In this document: positions 1 to 6,345 of the stretch, piece by piece
Numbering within the stretch: the first letter of the stretch is position 1
Layout of the letters: each line of letters starts with the position of its first letter
Notes under the pieces: model-generated
Told to the model about the DNA's origin: nothing
The model's database searches: none
Seen by the model: only the letters and a program-made list of their open reading frames with translations
Made by a program: the position numbers and the translations under genes
Assembly (NCBI GenBank): GCA_021779655.1
Contig: JAJYAF010000103.1
Span: forward strand, 1-7,355
Length of the DNA: 7,355 nucleotides
Direction of reading: 5' to 3'
DNA from: Pseudomonadota bacterium
GTDB taxonomy: Bacteria; Pseudomonadota; Alphaproteobacteria; Acetobacterales; Acetobacteraceae

Positions 1-117
1 GCATCTCCCTCGGGGACTGGCTCTGCCGGGGTTGTGGCCCCGGCATCTGGTGCCCACCTGCACAAGCAGGCCTTGGGAGGATGTAATACGCCAACGGCCA
101 TGGCGGCTCCGCTTTTA
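1..117 (+). ncRNA. ssrS: Probable 6S RNA (SsrS), 3' part; 5' end lies outside the window
   Basis: 6S RNA is a roughly 160-200 nt RNA that mimics an open promoter and binds sigma70 RNA polymerase holoenzyme. The stretch before fau has no convincing coding frame but is rich in stems. There is a perfect 8-bp hairpin TGCCGGGG/CCCCGGCA (24-31 with 38-45, 6-nt loop) and a 5-bp hairpin CCTGC-ACAA-GCAGG (57-70). It also has GGGACTGGC (14-22), the complement of the GCCAGTCCC in the E. coli 6S stem. A 6S RNA gene immediately upstream of fau (ygfA) is a well-known arrangement in proteobacteria. The 3' boundary near 117 is approximate, and the closing stem would need the missing 5' strand. The identification rests on synteny plus partial sequence resemblance recalled from the family, not on a model search. 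Confidence 0.62.
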
Positions 118-158
118 GGGCCACGCCCTGCAAAAAGGGGTTCGCAAGAGCCGGCGCC

Positions 159-710
159 ATGAGTCCTGATCTCGCGATGCGAAAAGCGGCGATGCGCGCG
201 GAAGCGATCGCGCGGCGCAATGGCTGCGATCCGGGCCTGGGCAGCGAACTCGCCCGGCACGTGCTGCGCGATTGCCTGCCCTCGCCTGGCACCGTCGTCG
301 CCGGCTTCTGGCCTCTGCCCCACGAAATAGACCTCCGCCCGCTGCTCCATGCGCTGGCCGCCGCCGGATACGAGATCGTTCTGCCGGTGACGCCCGCACG
401 CGGCCAGCCGTTGACATTCCGTAAGTGGAATGTGGACGACGCCCTGCTTGCCGGACGCCACGGGACGCGGCACCCGCCCGGTCCCGAGCGAATTCCCGGC
501 TTCATTCTCACGCCCTTGCTGGCCTTCGATGCAACCGGCAACCGGCTGGGCTATGGCGCCGGCTATTATGACCGCTCCTTCATGAAACTGCCTGAAGCCT
601 TCCGCCTGGGCTGCGCCTTCGCCGCGCAGAAGTTTCAGGACGTGCCGACCGGCGAACACGATCTGAAACTCCATGGGGTTGCCACCGAAAACGGCGTGAC
701 CCTGTTTTAG
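159..710 (+). CDS. fau: 5-formyltetrahydrofolate cyclo-ligase (5,10-methenyl-THF synthetase)
   Basis: This cytoplasmic enzyme of one-carbon metabolism uses ATP to convert 5-formyltetrahydrofolate to 5,10-methenyltetrahydrofolate, returning the storage folate to the active pool. The 183-residue length is normal for the family. The signature FDATGNRLGYGAGYYDR is at residues 123-139 (nucleotide- and folate-binding glycine-rich loop). PLPHEID at 52-58 matches the N-terminal substrate region, and VPTGEHDLKLHGVATENG at 162-179 matches the family C-terminus. The segment around residues 101-110 (HGTRHPPGPE) is a somewhat diverged form of the usual xxIxEP stretch. ATG 159 gives an N-terminus beginning MSPDLAM. 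Met7 (177) is a reasonable alternative, since family members often begin just before the xKxxxR helix. Only a weak AAGAG (146-150) lies upstream of 159. The gene follows the probable 6S RNA by about 40 bp and may be co-transcribed with it. Confidence 0.95.
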   Translation: MSPDLAMRKAAMRAEAIARRNGCDPGLGSELARHVLRDCLPSPGTVVAGFWPLPHEIDLRPLLHALAAAGYEIVLPVTPARGQPLTFRKWNVDDALLAGRHGTRHPPGPERIPGFILTPLLAFDATGNRLGYGAGYYDRSFMKLPEAFRLGCAFAAQKFQDVPTGEHDLKLHGVATENGVTLF

Positions 711-741
711 TGCCGCCGCCTGGCCGCCCGGAAAACCGCCG

Positions 742-796
742 TTATACCAGCCCGCCAATTCATTGACTCTATCAGACAGGTGGCGGGCTGGTATAA
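742..796. repeat. Perfect 16-bp inverted repeat (REP-like palindrome 1)
   Basis: Arms TTATACCAGCCCGCCA (742-757) and TGGCGGGCTGGTATAA (781-796) are exact reverse complements around a 23-nt loop (758-780). It begins 31 bp after the fau stop codon. No run of T follows directly, so it is not a canonical intrinsic terminator, although it could end or stabilise the fau transcript. The arm core ATACCAGCCCGC recurs with two transitions in the palindrome at 839-868. This suggests a dispersed repeat family more than a one-off structure; that is inference, since only two copies are visible. The right arm also happens to contain an extended -10-like TGGTATAAG (789-797), but no -35 is properly spaced from it. 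Confidence 0.85.
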
Positions 797-808
797 GGCT
801 TTGATTTC

Positions 809-838
809 GCGCGCGGCCGCCCCGCCAACCCCGCGCGC
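809..838. repeat. GC-rich hairpin between the two palindromes
   Basis: GCGCGCGG (809-816) pairs perfectly with CCGCGCGC (831-838) across a 14-nt loop. It lies exactly between the two ATACCA-type palindromes, so the fau downstream region is three consecutive stem-loops. In DNA this GC-rich an 8-bp match can arise by chance, so the pairing is clear but a function is not. Confidence 0.5.
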
Positions 839-868
839 ATACCAATCCGCATTTTCGCGGATTGGCAT
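839..868. repeat. Inverted repeat (REP-like palindrome 2)
   Basis: CCAATCCGC (842-850) pairs with GCGGATTGG (857-865) over a 6-nt ATTTTC loop. The stem extends past one A/C mismatch (841/866) by two further pairs to 839 and 868. Compared with palindrome 1, the arm core ATACCA[G/A][C/T]CCGC differs at two positions. Both changes are matched on the opposite arm (G-C to A-T and C-G to T-A), so base pairing is conserved while sequence drifts. It lies 68 bp upstream of the GTG start of the glycosyltransferase gene and has no T-tract. Confidence 0.75.
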
Positions 869-935
869 TAGCGCCATCTTAACACGTACCCCTAAAAGAT
901 CGGGGGGAGTCGAAGCTTGAGGCAATATTTCAATC

Positions 936-3344
936 GTGCAGGGCGACGTTTCCCGCCGCGACCGTGACATTCCGCTTGGCGCGACACGCGCCGAGCGGGA
1001 GGACATCGCCATCATCACCGCCTCCGGCTTGTTTGACGCGCCGTGGTATCTCGCGGTCTATACCGACGTGGCGGAGGCCGGCATGGACCCGCTGCTGCAT
1101 TATGTCCGCTACGGCGCGGCGGAGGGCCGGCTGCCGTTCCGATCCTTCAATCCCGCCCGGCATCTGGAGGATTTGCCGCAAGGGCCGCTGGCGGAACGCA
1201 ACATTCTCGCGCGCTGCATCATCGCCCGAAGCCGGGCGCGGGAGGGGCAGAACCCGCCGGACGAAGCCGGCGCGAGGGCGCTGTTCAGCGCCCGCGCACG
1301 CGCCCTGCGGCCGTTGCTGGCCCGCCATGGGCTGGATTTTCGCCTCACCCGGCCAGCCGAGATCAGCGTCATCGTCGTGCTGTACAACCAGTTCGATCTC
1401 ACGCTCGCGGCGCTCGATTCCCTGCACGCCGCCTGCCCGGGAGGGATCGACCTGTTGCTGGTCGATTCCGGTTCGACCGATGCCACACGCCACATCGAAC
1501 GCTACGTGAAGGGTGCGAGGCTGCTGCGGCTTGCCGATAACGCGGGCTTCATCGCCGGCTGCAATGCGGCAATGGCGCGGGTCCTGGCGCCCATTACGCT
1601 GTTCATGAACAACGATATCCTGCTGCATGGCGGCGCGGTGGCCGCGTTGCTGCGCCGGTTCGCCGCCACCCCGGAAGCGGGCGCCGTGGGCGCCAAGGTG
1701 CTGCGCGCCAGCGGCGTGTTGCAGGAGGCCGGCTGCATTCTCTGGCGCGACGGCGCAAGCCAGGGTTATCTGCGTGGGAGCGACCCGAACCGGCCGGAGG
1801 CGAATTTCGTCCGCGAAGCGGATTTCTGCTCGGGCGTGTTTCTGGGCGTGCGCACGCCGCTGTTGCGGGCATTGCGCGGCTTCGACCCGCGTTTCGCACC
1901 CGCCTATTACGAGGACGCAGATCTGTGCGTGAGAATCGCCGCCGCCGGGTACAAGGTGCTGTATGATCCCGCGATCACCGTGATCCACCGTGAACATTCC
2001 TCCAGCGATACCCTTTCGGCGACCGCGCTGATCGCGAACAACCGGTCGATTTTCGCGGCCAAGCATGCCGCGTTTCTCCAAGAAAAACCGCCGCGCCGCG
2101 CGGCACTTATTCACGCCGCGCGTTCACCCAGGCCCGATGCGGGGCGCGGCTATCGAAGCCGGCTCAAGCCGCTCAGGCTTTTATTCGTCGAGGACCGGCT
2201 GCCGCTGCGCCATTTGGGCTCCGGCTATACCCGCTCCAACGACATCATCGCCGGCATGGCGGCGCTCGGCCACCAGGTAACGGTTTTCCCGATCCGGCTG
2301 CATGGCGAGCCCACGCCCGACATTTACCGCGATTTTCCCGACACGGTCGAGATAATCCACGACCGCGAGCTGGCCGATTTCGAAAAATTCGCCGCCGAGC
2401 GGAGCGGGTATTTCGATGCGATCTGGATCGCCAGGACGCATAACGCGGCGGCGCTCGCCCCATCCCTCGCGCGGCGCGATCGCGGCCTGCCGGTTGACCG
2501 TATCGTTCTCGATACGGAGGTTGTGGCGGCGAAGCGCAGCGCCGCCAAGGCGGCGCTGCGCCGCAGGGCCCGCATGCCTGGAAAGGCGCTGGCCCGGTCG
2601 GTGGCGCTGGAACTGGCTCCGGCCGGCTTTTGCCGCCGTGTGGTAGCCGTGAGCGAAGCCGATGCCGAGGCGATCCGCGAGGCCGGGTTTGCCGACGTGC
2701 CGGTGCTGGGCCACGGGCTGGCACCCTGCCCCACTCCCCGGCCGTTCCACCGCCGCCGCGACCTGCTTTTCATCGGCGCGATTCATCAACCGGACGGCCC
2801 CAATTTCGATGGCCTGACCTGGTTCATAAGCCGGGTTCTGCCCCTGCTCGATCGGGTTCTGCCTGCGGATATCCGCTTCACCGTCGCGGGCCATGCCGAG
2901 CCGGGGGTCGCGCTCGCGGCGCTCGCCGCGCATCCGCGGGTCGATCTCATCGGTTCGGTGGACAACCTGGAGCCGCTATACGACAGCCACCGGCTGTTCA
3001 TAGCCCCCACGCGCTATGCCGGCGGCATTGCCTACAAGCTGCACGAGGCGGCGGCGCACGGGCTGCCGATCGTCACCTCAGCCCTCCTTGCCGGCCAGCT
3101 TGGCTGGCGCGACGGTGTCGAGCTGCTGGCGGCCCCGACCACCCGCCCCCGCGCTTTCGCCGCGCGCATCCGCCGCGCCTATTGCGGCTCCAGGCTATGG
3201 GCGCGGCTGCGCGAGATGGCGCTGCGGCGCGTCGCGGCCGAGTGCCGGCCCGAGGATTTCCGCCGCGCGCTCGCGCGCATCCTCGACGGCCTGGATGCGA
3301 CCGATGCCGCGCGGCCGGAACAGATCCCGGGTATCGCCGCTTGA
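936..3344 (+). CDS. Bifunctional GT2-GT4 glycosyltransferase
   Basis: This 802-residue protein appears to carry two sugar-transfer domains, probably for surface polysaccharide assembly at the cytoplasmic side of the membrane. Residues about 29-70 form the DAPWYLAVYTDVAEAGMDPL module (followed by LHYVRYGAAEGRLP) seen at the front of many alphaproteobacterial glycosyltransferases. Residues 142-355 are a GT-A fold family 2 domain: ISVIVVLYNQ at 143-152, DSGSTD at 177-182, the DxD-like metal site NND at 225-227, and YYEDADLCVR at 324-333. Residues about 412-785 are a GT-B family 4 domain: LRLLFVEDRLP opening at 413-423, FIGAIHQPDGPNFDG at 612-626, and GGIAYKLHEAAAHGLPIV at 696-713 with the donor-binding Glu704. 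No membrane span or signal peptide is seen. GTG 936 is the first usable start after an in-frame TGA at 918; GAGG at 919-922 is a distant ribosome-binding candidate. The next Met (residue 50) would cut the N-terminal module. Donor and acceptor are unknown. The gene converges on mbfA. Confidence 0.88.
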   Translation: MQGDVSRRDRDIPLGATRAEREDIAIITASGLFDAPWYLAVYTDVAEAGMDPLLHYVRYGAAEGRLPFRSFNPARHLEDLPQGPLAERNILARCIIARSRAREGQNPPDEAGARALFSARARALRPLLARHGLDFRLTRPAEISVIVVLYNQFDLTLAALDSLHAACPGGIDLLLVDSGSTDATRHIERYVKGARLLRLADNAGFIAGCNAAMARVLAPITLFMNNDILLHGGAVAALLRRFAATPEAGAVGAKVLRASGVLQEAGCILWRDGASQGYLRGSDPNRPEANFVREADFCSGVFLGVRTPLLRALRGFDPRFAPAYYEDADLCVRIAAAGYKVLYDPAITVIHREHSSSDTLSATALIANNRSIFAAKHAAFLQEKPPRRAALIHAARSPRPDAGRGYRSRLKPLRLLFVEDRLPLRHLGSGYTRSNDIIAGMAALGHQVTVFPIRLHGEPTPDIYRDFPDTVEIIHDRELADFEKFAAERSGYFDAIWIARTHNAAALAPSLARRDRGLPVDRIVLDTEVVAAKRSAAKAALRRRARMPGKALARSVALELAPAGFCRRVVAVSEADAEAIREAGFADVPVLGHGLAPCPTPRPFHRRRDLLFIGAIHQPDGPNFDGLTWFISRVLPLLDRVLPADIRFTVAGHAEPGVALAALAAHPRVDLIGSVDNLEPLYDSHRLFIAPTRYAGGIAYKLHEAAAHGLPIVTSALLAGQLGWRDGVELLAAPTTRPRAFAARIRRAYCGSRLWARLREMALRRVAAECRPEDFRRALARILDGLDATDAARPEQIPGIAA

Positions 3345-3350
3345 GCCGGC

Positions 3351-3373
3351 CGCCGGGCTGAACCCGCCCGGCG
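3351..3373. terminator. Hairpin between convergent genes, possible bidirectional terminator
   Basis: CGCCGGGC (3351-3358) and GCCCGGCG (3366-3373) form a perfect 8-bp GC stem with a 7-nt loop. It fills the 31-bp gap between the stop codons of the glycosyltransferase and mbfA. Neither side has a T-tract, so termination might be weak or need Rho; the placement is the main argument for a terminator role. Confidence 0.5.
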
Positions 3374-3375
3374 CC

Positions 3376-4332
3376 TCAGCCGCTGCCGATCAATACGCCG
3401 GTGGCGAATACCAGCGCCCCGCCCAAGGCAACCTGCAAGGTGGCCCGCAGGGGTGAGGTGTCCATGTATTTCCACCGGATCCACGAAATAACCGTCAGTT
3501 CCACCACCACCACCGCGATGGCGACGATGAGCGCGATCCGGAGATTGGGGATCAGGAACGGCAGGGTGTGGCCGAGCCCTCCCAAAAAGGTCATGAATCC
3601 GGTGATGGCGCCGCGATAGATCGGCGCGCCCCGGCCGGTCAGGCTGCCATCGTCCGAAAGCGCCTCGGCAAACCCCATCGAGATGCCGGCACCCAGCGAG
3701 GCCGCCATGCCGACCACGAACGCCGCGTGCGGGTGGCCCGTGCTGAAGGCCGCCGCGAAGATCGGCGCGAGCGTGGAAACCGAGCCATCCATAAGCCCCA
3801 CCAGCCCAGGCTGGACATATTGCAGCAGGAAGGAGCGCCGGGCCGTCGCATCCTCGGCGCTGCGCGCGTTGGGGGTGAGATTCTCGGCGGCGAGTTCGTC
3901 CGCCCGGTGCTCGTGCTCCCGCTCGGCCTCGGCAAGATCGCCGAGGAGTTTGCGGATCGAAACATCGGTCGCCCGCGCGGCCGCCAGGCGATAGAATCGG
4001 CGGGTTTCCGCCTCCATCTGTTCGGCCAGCGTCCGCACATCCTCGATTGTCGGCTTGGGCAGCTGCCATACCGGCTTATGACTGATGAAACCGCGCACAT
4101 CCTGGCGGCGGATGAGCGGAATATGCTCGCCGAACTTCTCCCGGTACAGATCGAGGAGCTTATGCCGGTGCTCGCTCTCCTCCGCCGCCATCTCCGTGAA
4201 CACATTGGCGGTGGAAGGGTAATCCTCCTTCAGGCGGTAGGCGAGATCCGAATAGATCCGGTTATCCTCCTCCTCATTGGCAATGGCCAGGGCCAGCACC
4301 TCGTTCTCTGACAGTTCGGAAAAATTGCGCAT
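3376..4332 (-). CDS. mbfA: MbfA-type iron exporter (ferritin-like domain fused to VIT1 membrane domain)
   Basis: MbfA (membrane-bound ferritin A) exports iron across the inner membrane and protects against iron and peroxide stress in Bradyrhizobium and Agrobacterium. This 318-residue protein has both family halves. Residues 1-150 form a cytoplasmic ferritin-like four-helix domain with carboxylate/His ligands in EEEDNRIY (20-27), EESEHR (51-56), E107 and EAEREHEHR (135-143). From memory of the Bradyrhizobium work, E20 and E107 fall at positions tested there for function. Residues 173-318 form a VIT1/CCC1 transporter domain with about five membrane spans (near 174-195, 202-223, 241-261, 264-285, 297-316), including [14 protein letters not shown] (177-190) and [14 protein letters not shown] (216-229). 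The start at 4332 is preceded by a strong GGAGGGG (4341-4335) and gives the family's usual [17 protein letters not shown] opening; the frame stays open further upstream but lacks support. The opposing upstream region holds its promoter and a candidate operator. Confidence 0.93.
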   Translation of the reverse strand: MRNFSELSENEVLALAIANEEEDNRIYSDLAYRLKEDYPSTANVFTEMAAEESEHRHKLLDLYREKFGEHIPLIRRQDVRGFISHKPVWQLPKPTIEDVRTLAEQMEAETRRFYRLAAARATDVSIRKLLGDLAEAEREHEHRADELAAENLTPNARSAEDATARRSFLLQYVQPGLVGLMDGSVSTLAPIFAAAFSTGHPHAAFVVGMAASLGAGISMGFAEALSDDGSLTGRGAPIYRGAITGFMTFLGGLGHTLPFLIPNLRIALIVAIAVVVVELTVISWIRWKYMDTSPLRATLQVALGGALVFATGVLIGSG

Positions 4333-4354
4333 TGCCCCTCCAGCAACTGGCCAG

Positions 4355-4382
4355 ATTTGACGGCGGCGGGGCGGAAGGTCAA
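4355..4382 (-). promoter_or_regulatory. Candidate sigma70 promoter for mbfA
   Basis: Read on the minus strand, TTGACC (4382-4377, five of six -35 matches) is followed after 16 bp by TCAAAT (4360-4355, four of six -10 matches). This would start transcription about 15-20 bp upstream of the mbfA ribosome-binding site. It is predicted by eye only; the -10 is weak, and other spacings are possible. Confidence 0.4.
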
Positions 4383-4395
4383 GTAAATCAGCCTG

Positions 4396-4412
4396 TTGCA
4401 AATGACTTGCAA
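4396..4412. promoter_or_regulatory. 17-bp near-palindrome, candidate Fur-family operator for mbfA
   Basis: TTGCAAATGACTTGCAA is an inverted repeat with centre G4404 and only one mispaired position (A4402 against C4406). Its TTGCAA half-sites and AT-rich core resemble Fur/Mur boxes described for alphaproteobacteria (TGCAAAT-type). They do not resemble the TTTAGAA-type iron control element bound by Irr at rhizobial mbfA genes. It ends 14 bp upstream of the proposed mbfA -35 box and about 64 bp upstream of its start codon, and lies 43 bp before the -35 of the divergent gene. Iron- or manganese-responsive control is therefore plausible. The exact regulator is inference. Confidence 0.5.
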
Positions 4413-4454
4413 ACTCAGACTCTGGCTTTCTGACCTAATCCCTTGGCGGCCTGA

Positions 4455-4483
4455 TTGTCGCCGCCGGCAAAACGTTTCATAAT
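4455..4483 (+). promoter_or_regulatory. Candidate sigma70 promoter for the TPR-sulfotransferase/TPR-glycosyltransferase unit
   Basis: TTGTCG (4455-4460, four of six) and CATAAT (4478-4483, five of six) are separated by the ideal 17 bp. Transcription would begin near 4490, leaving a short leader of about 30 nt before the ATG at 4522. It is a by-eye prediction, supported by its position directly before a plus-strand two-gene unit. Confidence 0.5.
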
Positions 4484-4521
4484 GCCGCCATTGGCCGTCG
4501 CATGAGATTTCCAGAAACCGG

Positions 4522-6345
4522 ATGCTGAACGTCGAACCATGCAGCTGCGGCAGCGGCCTTCGCAAATTGCGCTGCTGCGCCATGGATCCGGCGGCCTTGC
4601 CTTCCGGCCCGGCGCTTCAGCTTCTGAACGGCCAGGCGGTCGAGGCGACCAAGCTCTACAACGAGAAGAAATATCACGAGGCGCTGGCGCTGGCGCTGAA
4701 CATCCTCGACCTTGCGCCCAACCATCGCATGGCGCTGCGCGTGCTGCTGGAGATCCGCAAATCGCAAAACCTGCCCAAGGCCGCGGAAGCCCTGGCCCGG
4801 CGGCTGGCGGCACTGCCGGCCGATAATGCCGCCCAGGCCACGGCCGCCAGTTTGCAGCTCGCGCAAATGCTCATCGGCCAGGGCCGGCACAAGGAGGCCG
4901 AGCCGGCGGCCAGAGAAGCCGTGAAGCACAGCCCGCGCGACGCCAATGCGCATCACGTGCTGGGCGTCGTGTTCACCGAAACCGGGCAGCTTCGGCAGGG
5001 CGAGCGGCATTACCGCCAGGCGCTTGATTACAGCGAGAAGGAAGACGGGCTGATCACCGGCAATCTGGCCTGGAATCTGCGGCAGCAAGGCCTACTGGAC
5101 GAGGCCGCGGCGCTCTATGTCCGCGCCCTGGCGGCAAGGCCCGAGAACAAGCGCGCCATCGGCGGCTACGCCCAGGTGGAAACCGGGCGCGGCAATTTCA
5201 CGCAGGCGGCCAAGCTGCTGGATGATGCCCTGGCGGCCGAGCCGCCCGATCGCAGCCTGCGGCTTTTGCGGGCGATGCTGGAGATGCGGCTGAACCAGCC
5301 CGACGCGGTGCTGAACCGCCTGAACGATCCCGTTCAGTCCCTGCTTCCGGCGGAAATTTTGTTGCGCGGACGCGCCCTTTCACAGCTTGGCCGCACGGCG
5401 GAGGCGCTTGCCGCCTTCAGCGCCGCGAAGCAGTTGCAGCGCGAGCGTTTCGGCCAACGCTACCAGCCCGCGCCGTTTCAGGAAAAGGCGGAGAAGTACA
5501 AGGCTTTCTTCAACGCCAATAATTTGTCGGCGCTGCCGCGCGCGGAAGCCGGCGTAAGCGCCGCCGGCACACAGCCCATCTTCCTGATCGGTTTTCCCGG
5601 CTCCGGCACCTCGCTCCTGGAACAGCTTCTGGCCCAGATTCCGGGCTTTGCCGCGGGCGACGATGCCGCCCCCATCGAAACCCTGCTCGACCAGCCGGAA
5701 CTCGCCGGCTATCCGGAATGCCTGTCCGAAACACTGATCGGCGAGAAGGCGCAATGGCCGGCGCAAATCGCCGCGCGCTATCTCGCGCAGCTTGCCGCTT
5801 ATGGGGTTGCCGGAGAAGGACGGAAATTCGTCACCCTGCGCAGCCCCTCCAACGCCTGGCATCTGGGACTCATCAAGCTGCTGTTTCCCGAGGCGCCGGT
5901 TATTCATCTCCTGCGGCATCCGCTGGATACGGTGCTGAACAATTTCGCCCGCGACAAGAAGCTGGAGGCCGATTGCGGCACGTCCCTGCCGGGTCTGGCG
6001 CAGCATTACGATCTCACGATGTCGCTGATCCGGCATTATCGCGGCCAGCTCACGCTCCGCTATCTGCCGGTACGCTATGAAAATCTCGTGACCGAACCGG
6101 CGATGGTGCTGCGCGGCGTGCAGGATTTCATCGGCGCCACCGCCGCGACCCCGCCGGACCCGGTGCTGCGCGCGAACCAGATCCGGCCTGCCGCCCGCTA
6201 TCCCGCCCATGTCATCGGCCAGCAGCCGGTGCACGCGGGCGCGGTATTTCAATATCTTGACTTCGAAGCCGCAAGCCCCGGCCTGTTCAAGGAAATCCTT
6301 CCCATTCTCAACCCATGGATCCAGGAATTGGGCTACGCGGCATGA
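4522..6345 (+). CDS. TPR sulfotransferase with N-terminal SEC-C motif
   Basis: This 607-residue protein has three parts. At the extreme N-terminus, EPCSCGSGLRKLRCC (residues 5-19) fits the SEC-C metal-binding pattern CxCx8CC (Cys7, 9, 18, 19), known as a zinc motif from the SecA tail. Residues about 35-305 are helical TPR repeats (for example around 44-67, 108-138, 142-170, 178-207, 224-240, 278-305). Residues about 350-605 are a sulfotransferase domain. FLIGFPGSGTSLLEQLL (354-370) is the PAPS 5'-phosphosulfate loop, here PGSGTS in place of the common PRSGTT. VIHLLRHPLDTVLNNF (460-475) is the 3'-phosphate-binding region, and VRYENLVTEP (517-526) follows. The family transfers sulfate from PAPS to a hydroxyl acceptor, which is unknown here. 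No signal peptide or membrane span is seen. ATG 4522 is the only upstream ATG in frame and is needed to include the Cys motif; the ribosome-binding site is weak. The stop overlaps the next start (ATGA). Confidence 0.87.
   Translation: MLNVEPCSCGSGLRKLRCCAMDPAALPSGPALQLLNGQAVEATKLYNEKKYHEALALALNILDLAPNHRMALRVLLEIRKSQNLPKAAEALARRLAALPADNAAQATAASLQLAQMLIGQGRHKEAEPAAREAVKHSPRDANAHHVLGVVFTETGQLRQGERHYRQALDYSEKEDGLITGNLAWNLRQQGLLDEAAALYVRALAARPENKRAIGGYAQVETGRGNFTQAAKLLDDALAAEPPDRSLRLLRAMLEMRLNQPDAVLNRLNDPVQSLLPAEILLRGRALSQLGRTAEALAAFSAAKQLQRERFGQRYQPAPFQEKAEKYKAFFNANNLSALPRAEAGVSAAGTQPIFLIGFPGSGTSLLEQLLAQIPGFAAGDDAAPIETLLDQPELAGYPECLSETLIGEKAQWPAQIAARYLAQLAAYGVAGEGRKFVTLRSPSNAWHLGLIKLLFPEAPVIHLLRHPLDTVLNNFARDKKLEADCGTSLPGLAQHYDLTMSLIRHYRGQLTLRYLPVRYENLVTEPAMVLRGVQDFIGATAATPPDPVLRANQIRPAARYPAHVIGQQPVHAGAVFQYLDFEAASPGLFKEILPILNPWIQELGYAA

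Noticed and set aside
117..129. AGGGC-CAC-GCCCT mini-hairpin before fau as a terminator of the 6S RNA
   Set aside because: Only 5 bp with a 3-nt loop, followed by an A-rich tract and not a T-tract; too weak to call.
763..797. TTGACT (763-768) with TATAAG (792-797) as a promoter for the glycosyltransferase gene
   Set aside because: The 23-bp spacing is too long for a sigma70 promoter, and TATAAG is explained by the right arm of the inverted repeat.
930..2114. A 394-codon open frame on the minus strand opposite the glycosyltransferase
   Set aside because: It is antisense to clear GT2 motifs, has low-complexity Arg/Gly/Ala-rich composition and no recognisable domain. Long spurious frames are expected opposite GC-rich genes.
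3568..4311. A 247-codon plus-strand open frame antisense to mbfA
   Set aside because: The mbfA frame has ferritin ligands, membrane spans and a strong ribosome-binding site; the opposite frame is an Arg-rich shadow without a start signal.
4333..4401. A 23-residue N-terminal extension of mbfA from a TTG at 4401
   Set aside because: The extension would begin inside the candidate operator and run through the promoter. GGAGGGG directly before ATG 4332 and the family-typical MRNF start favour the shorter form.
4681..4698. Three consecutive GCGCTG units
   Set aside because: They encode an Ala-Leu-rich TPR helix (ALALAL) in GC-rich codons; ordinary coding composition and not a separate repeat.
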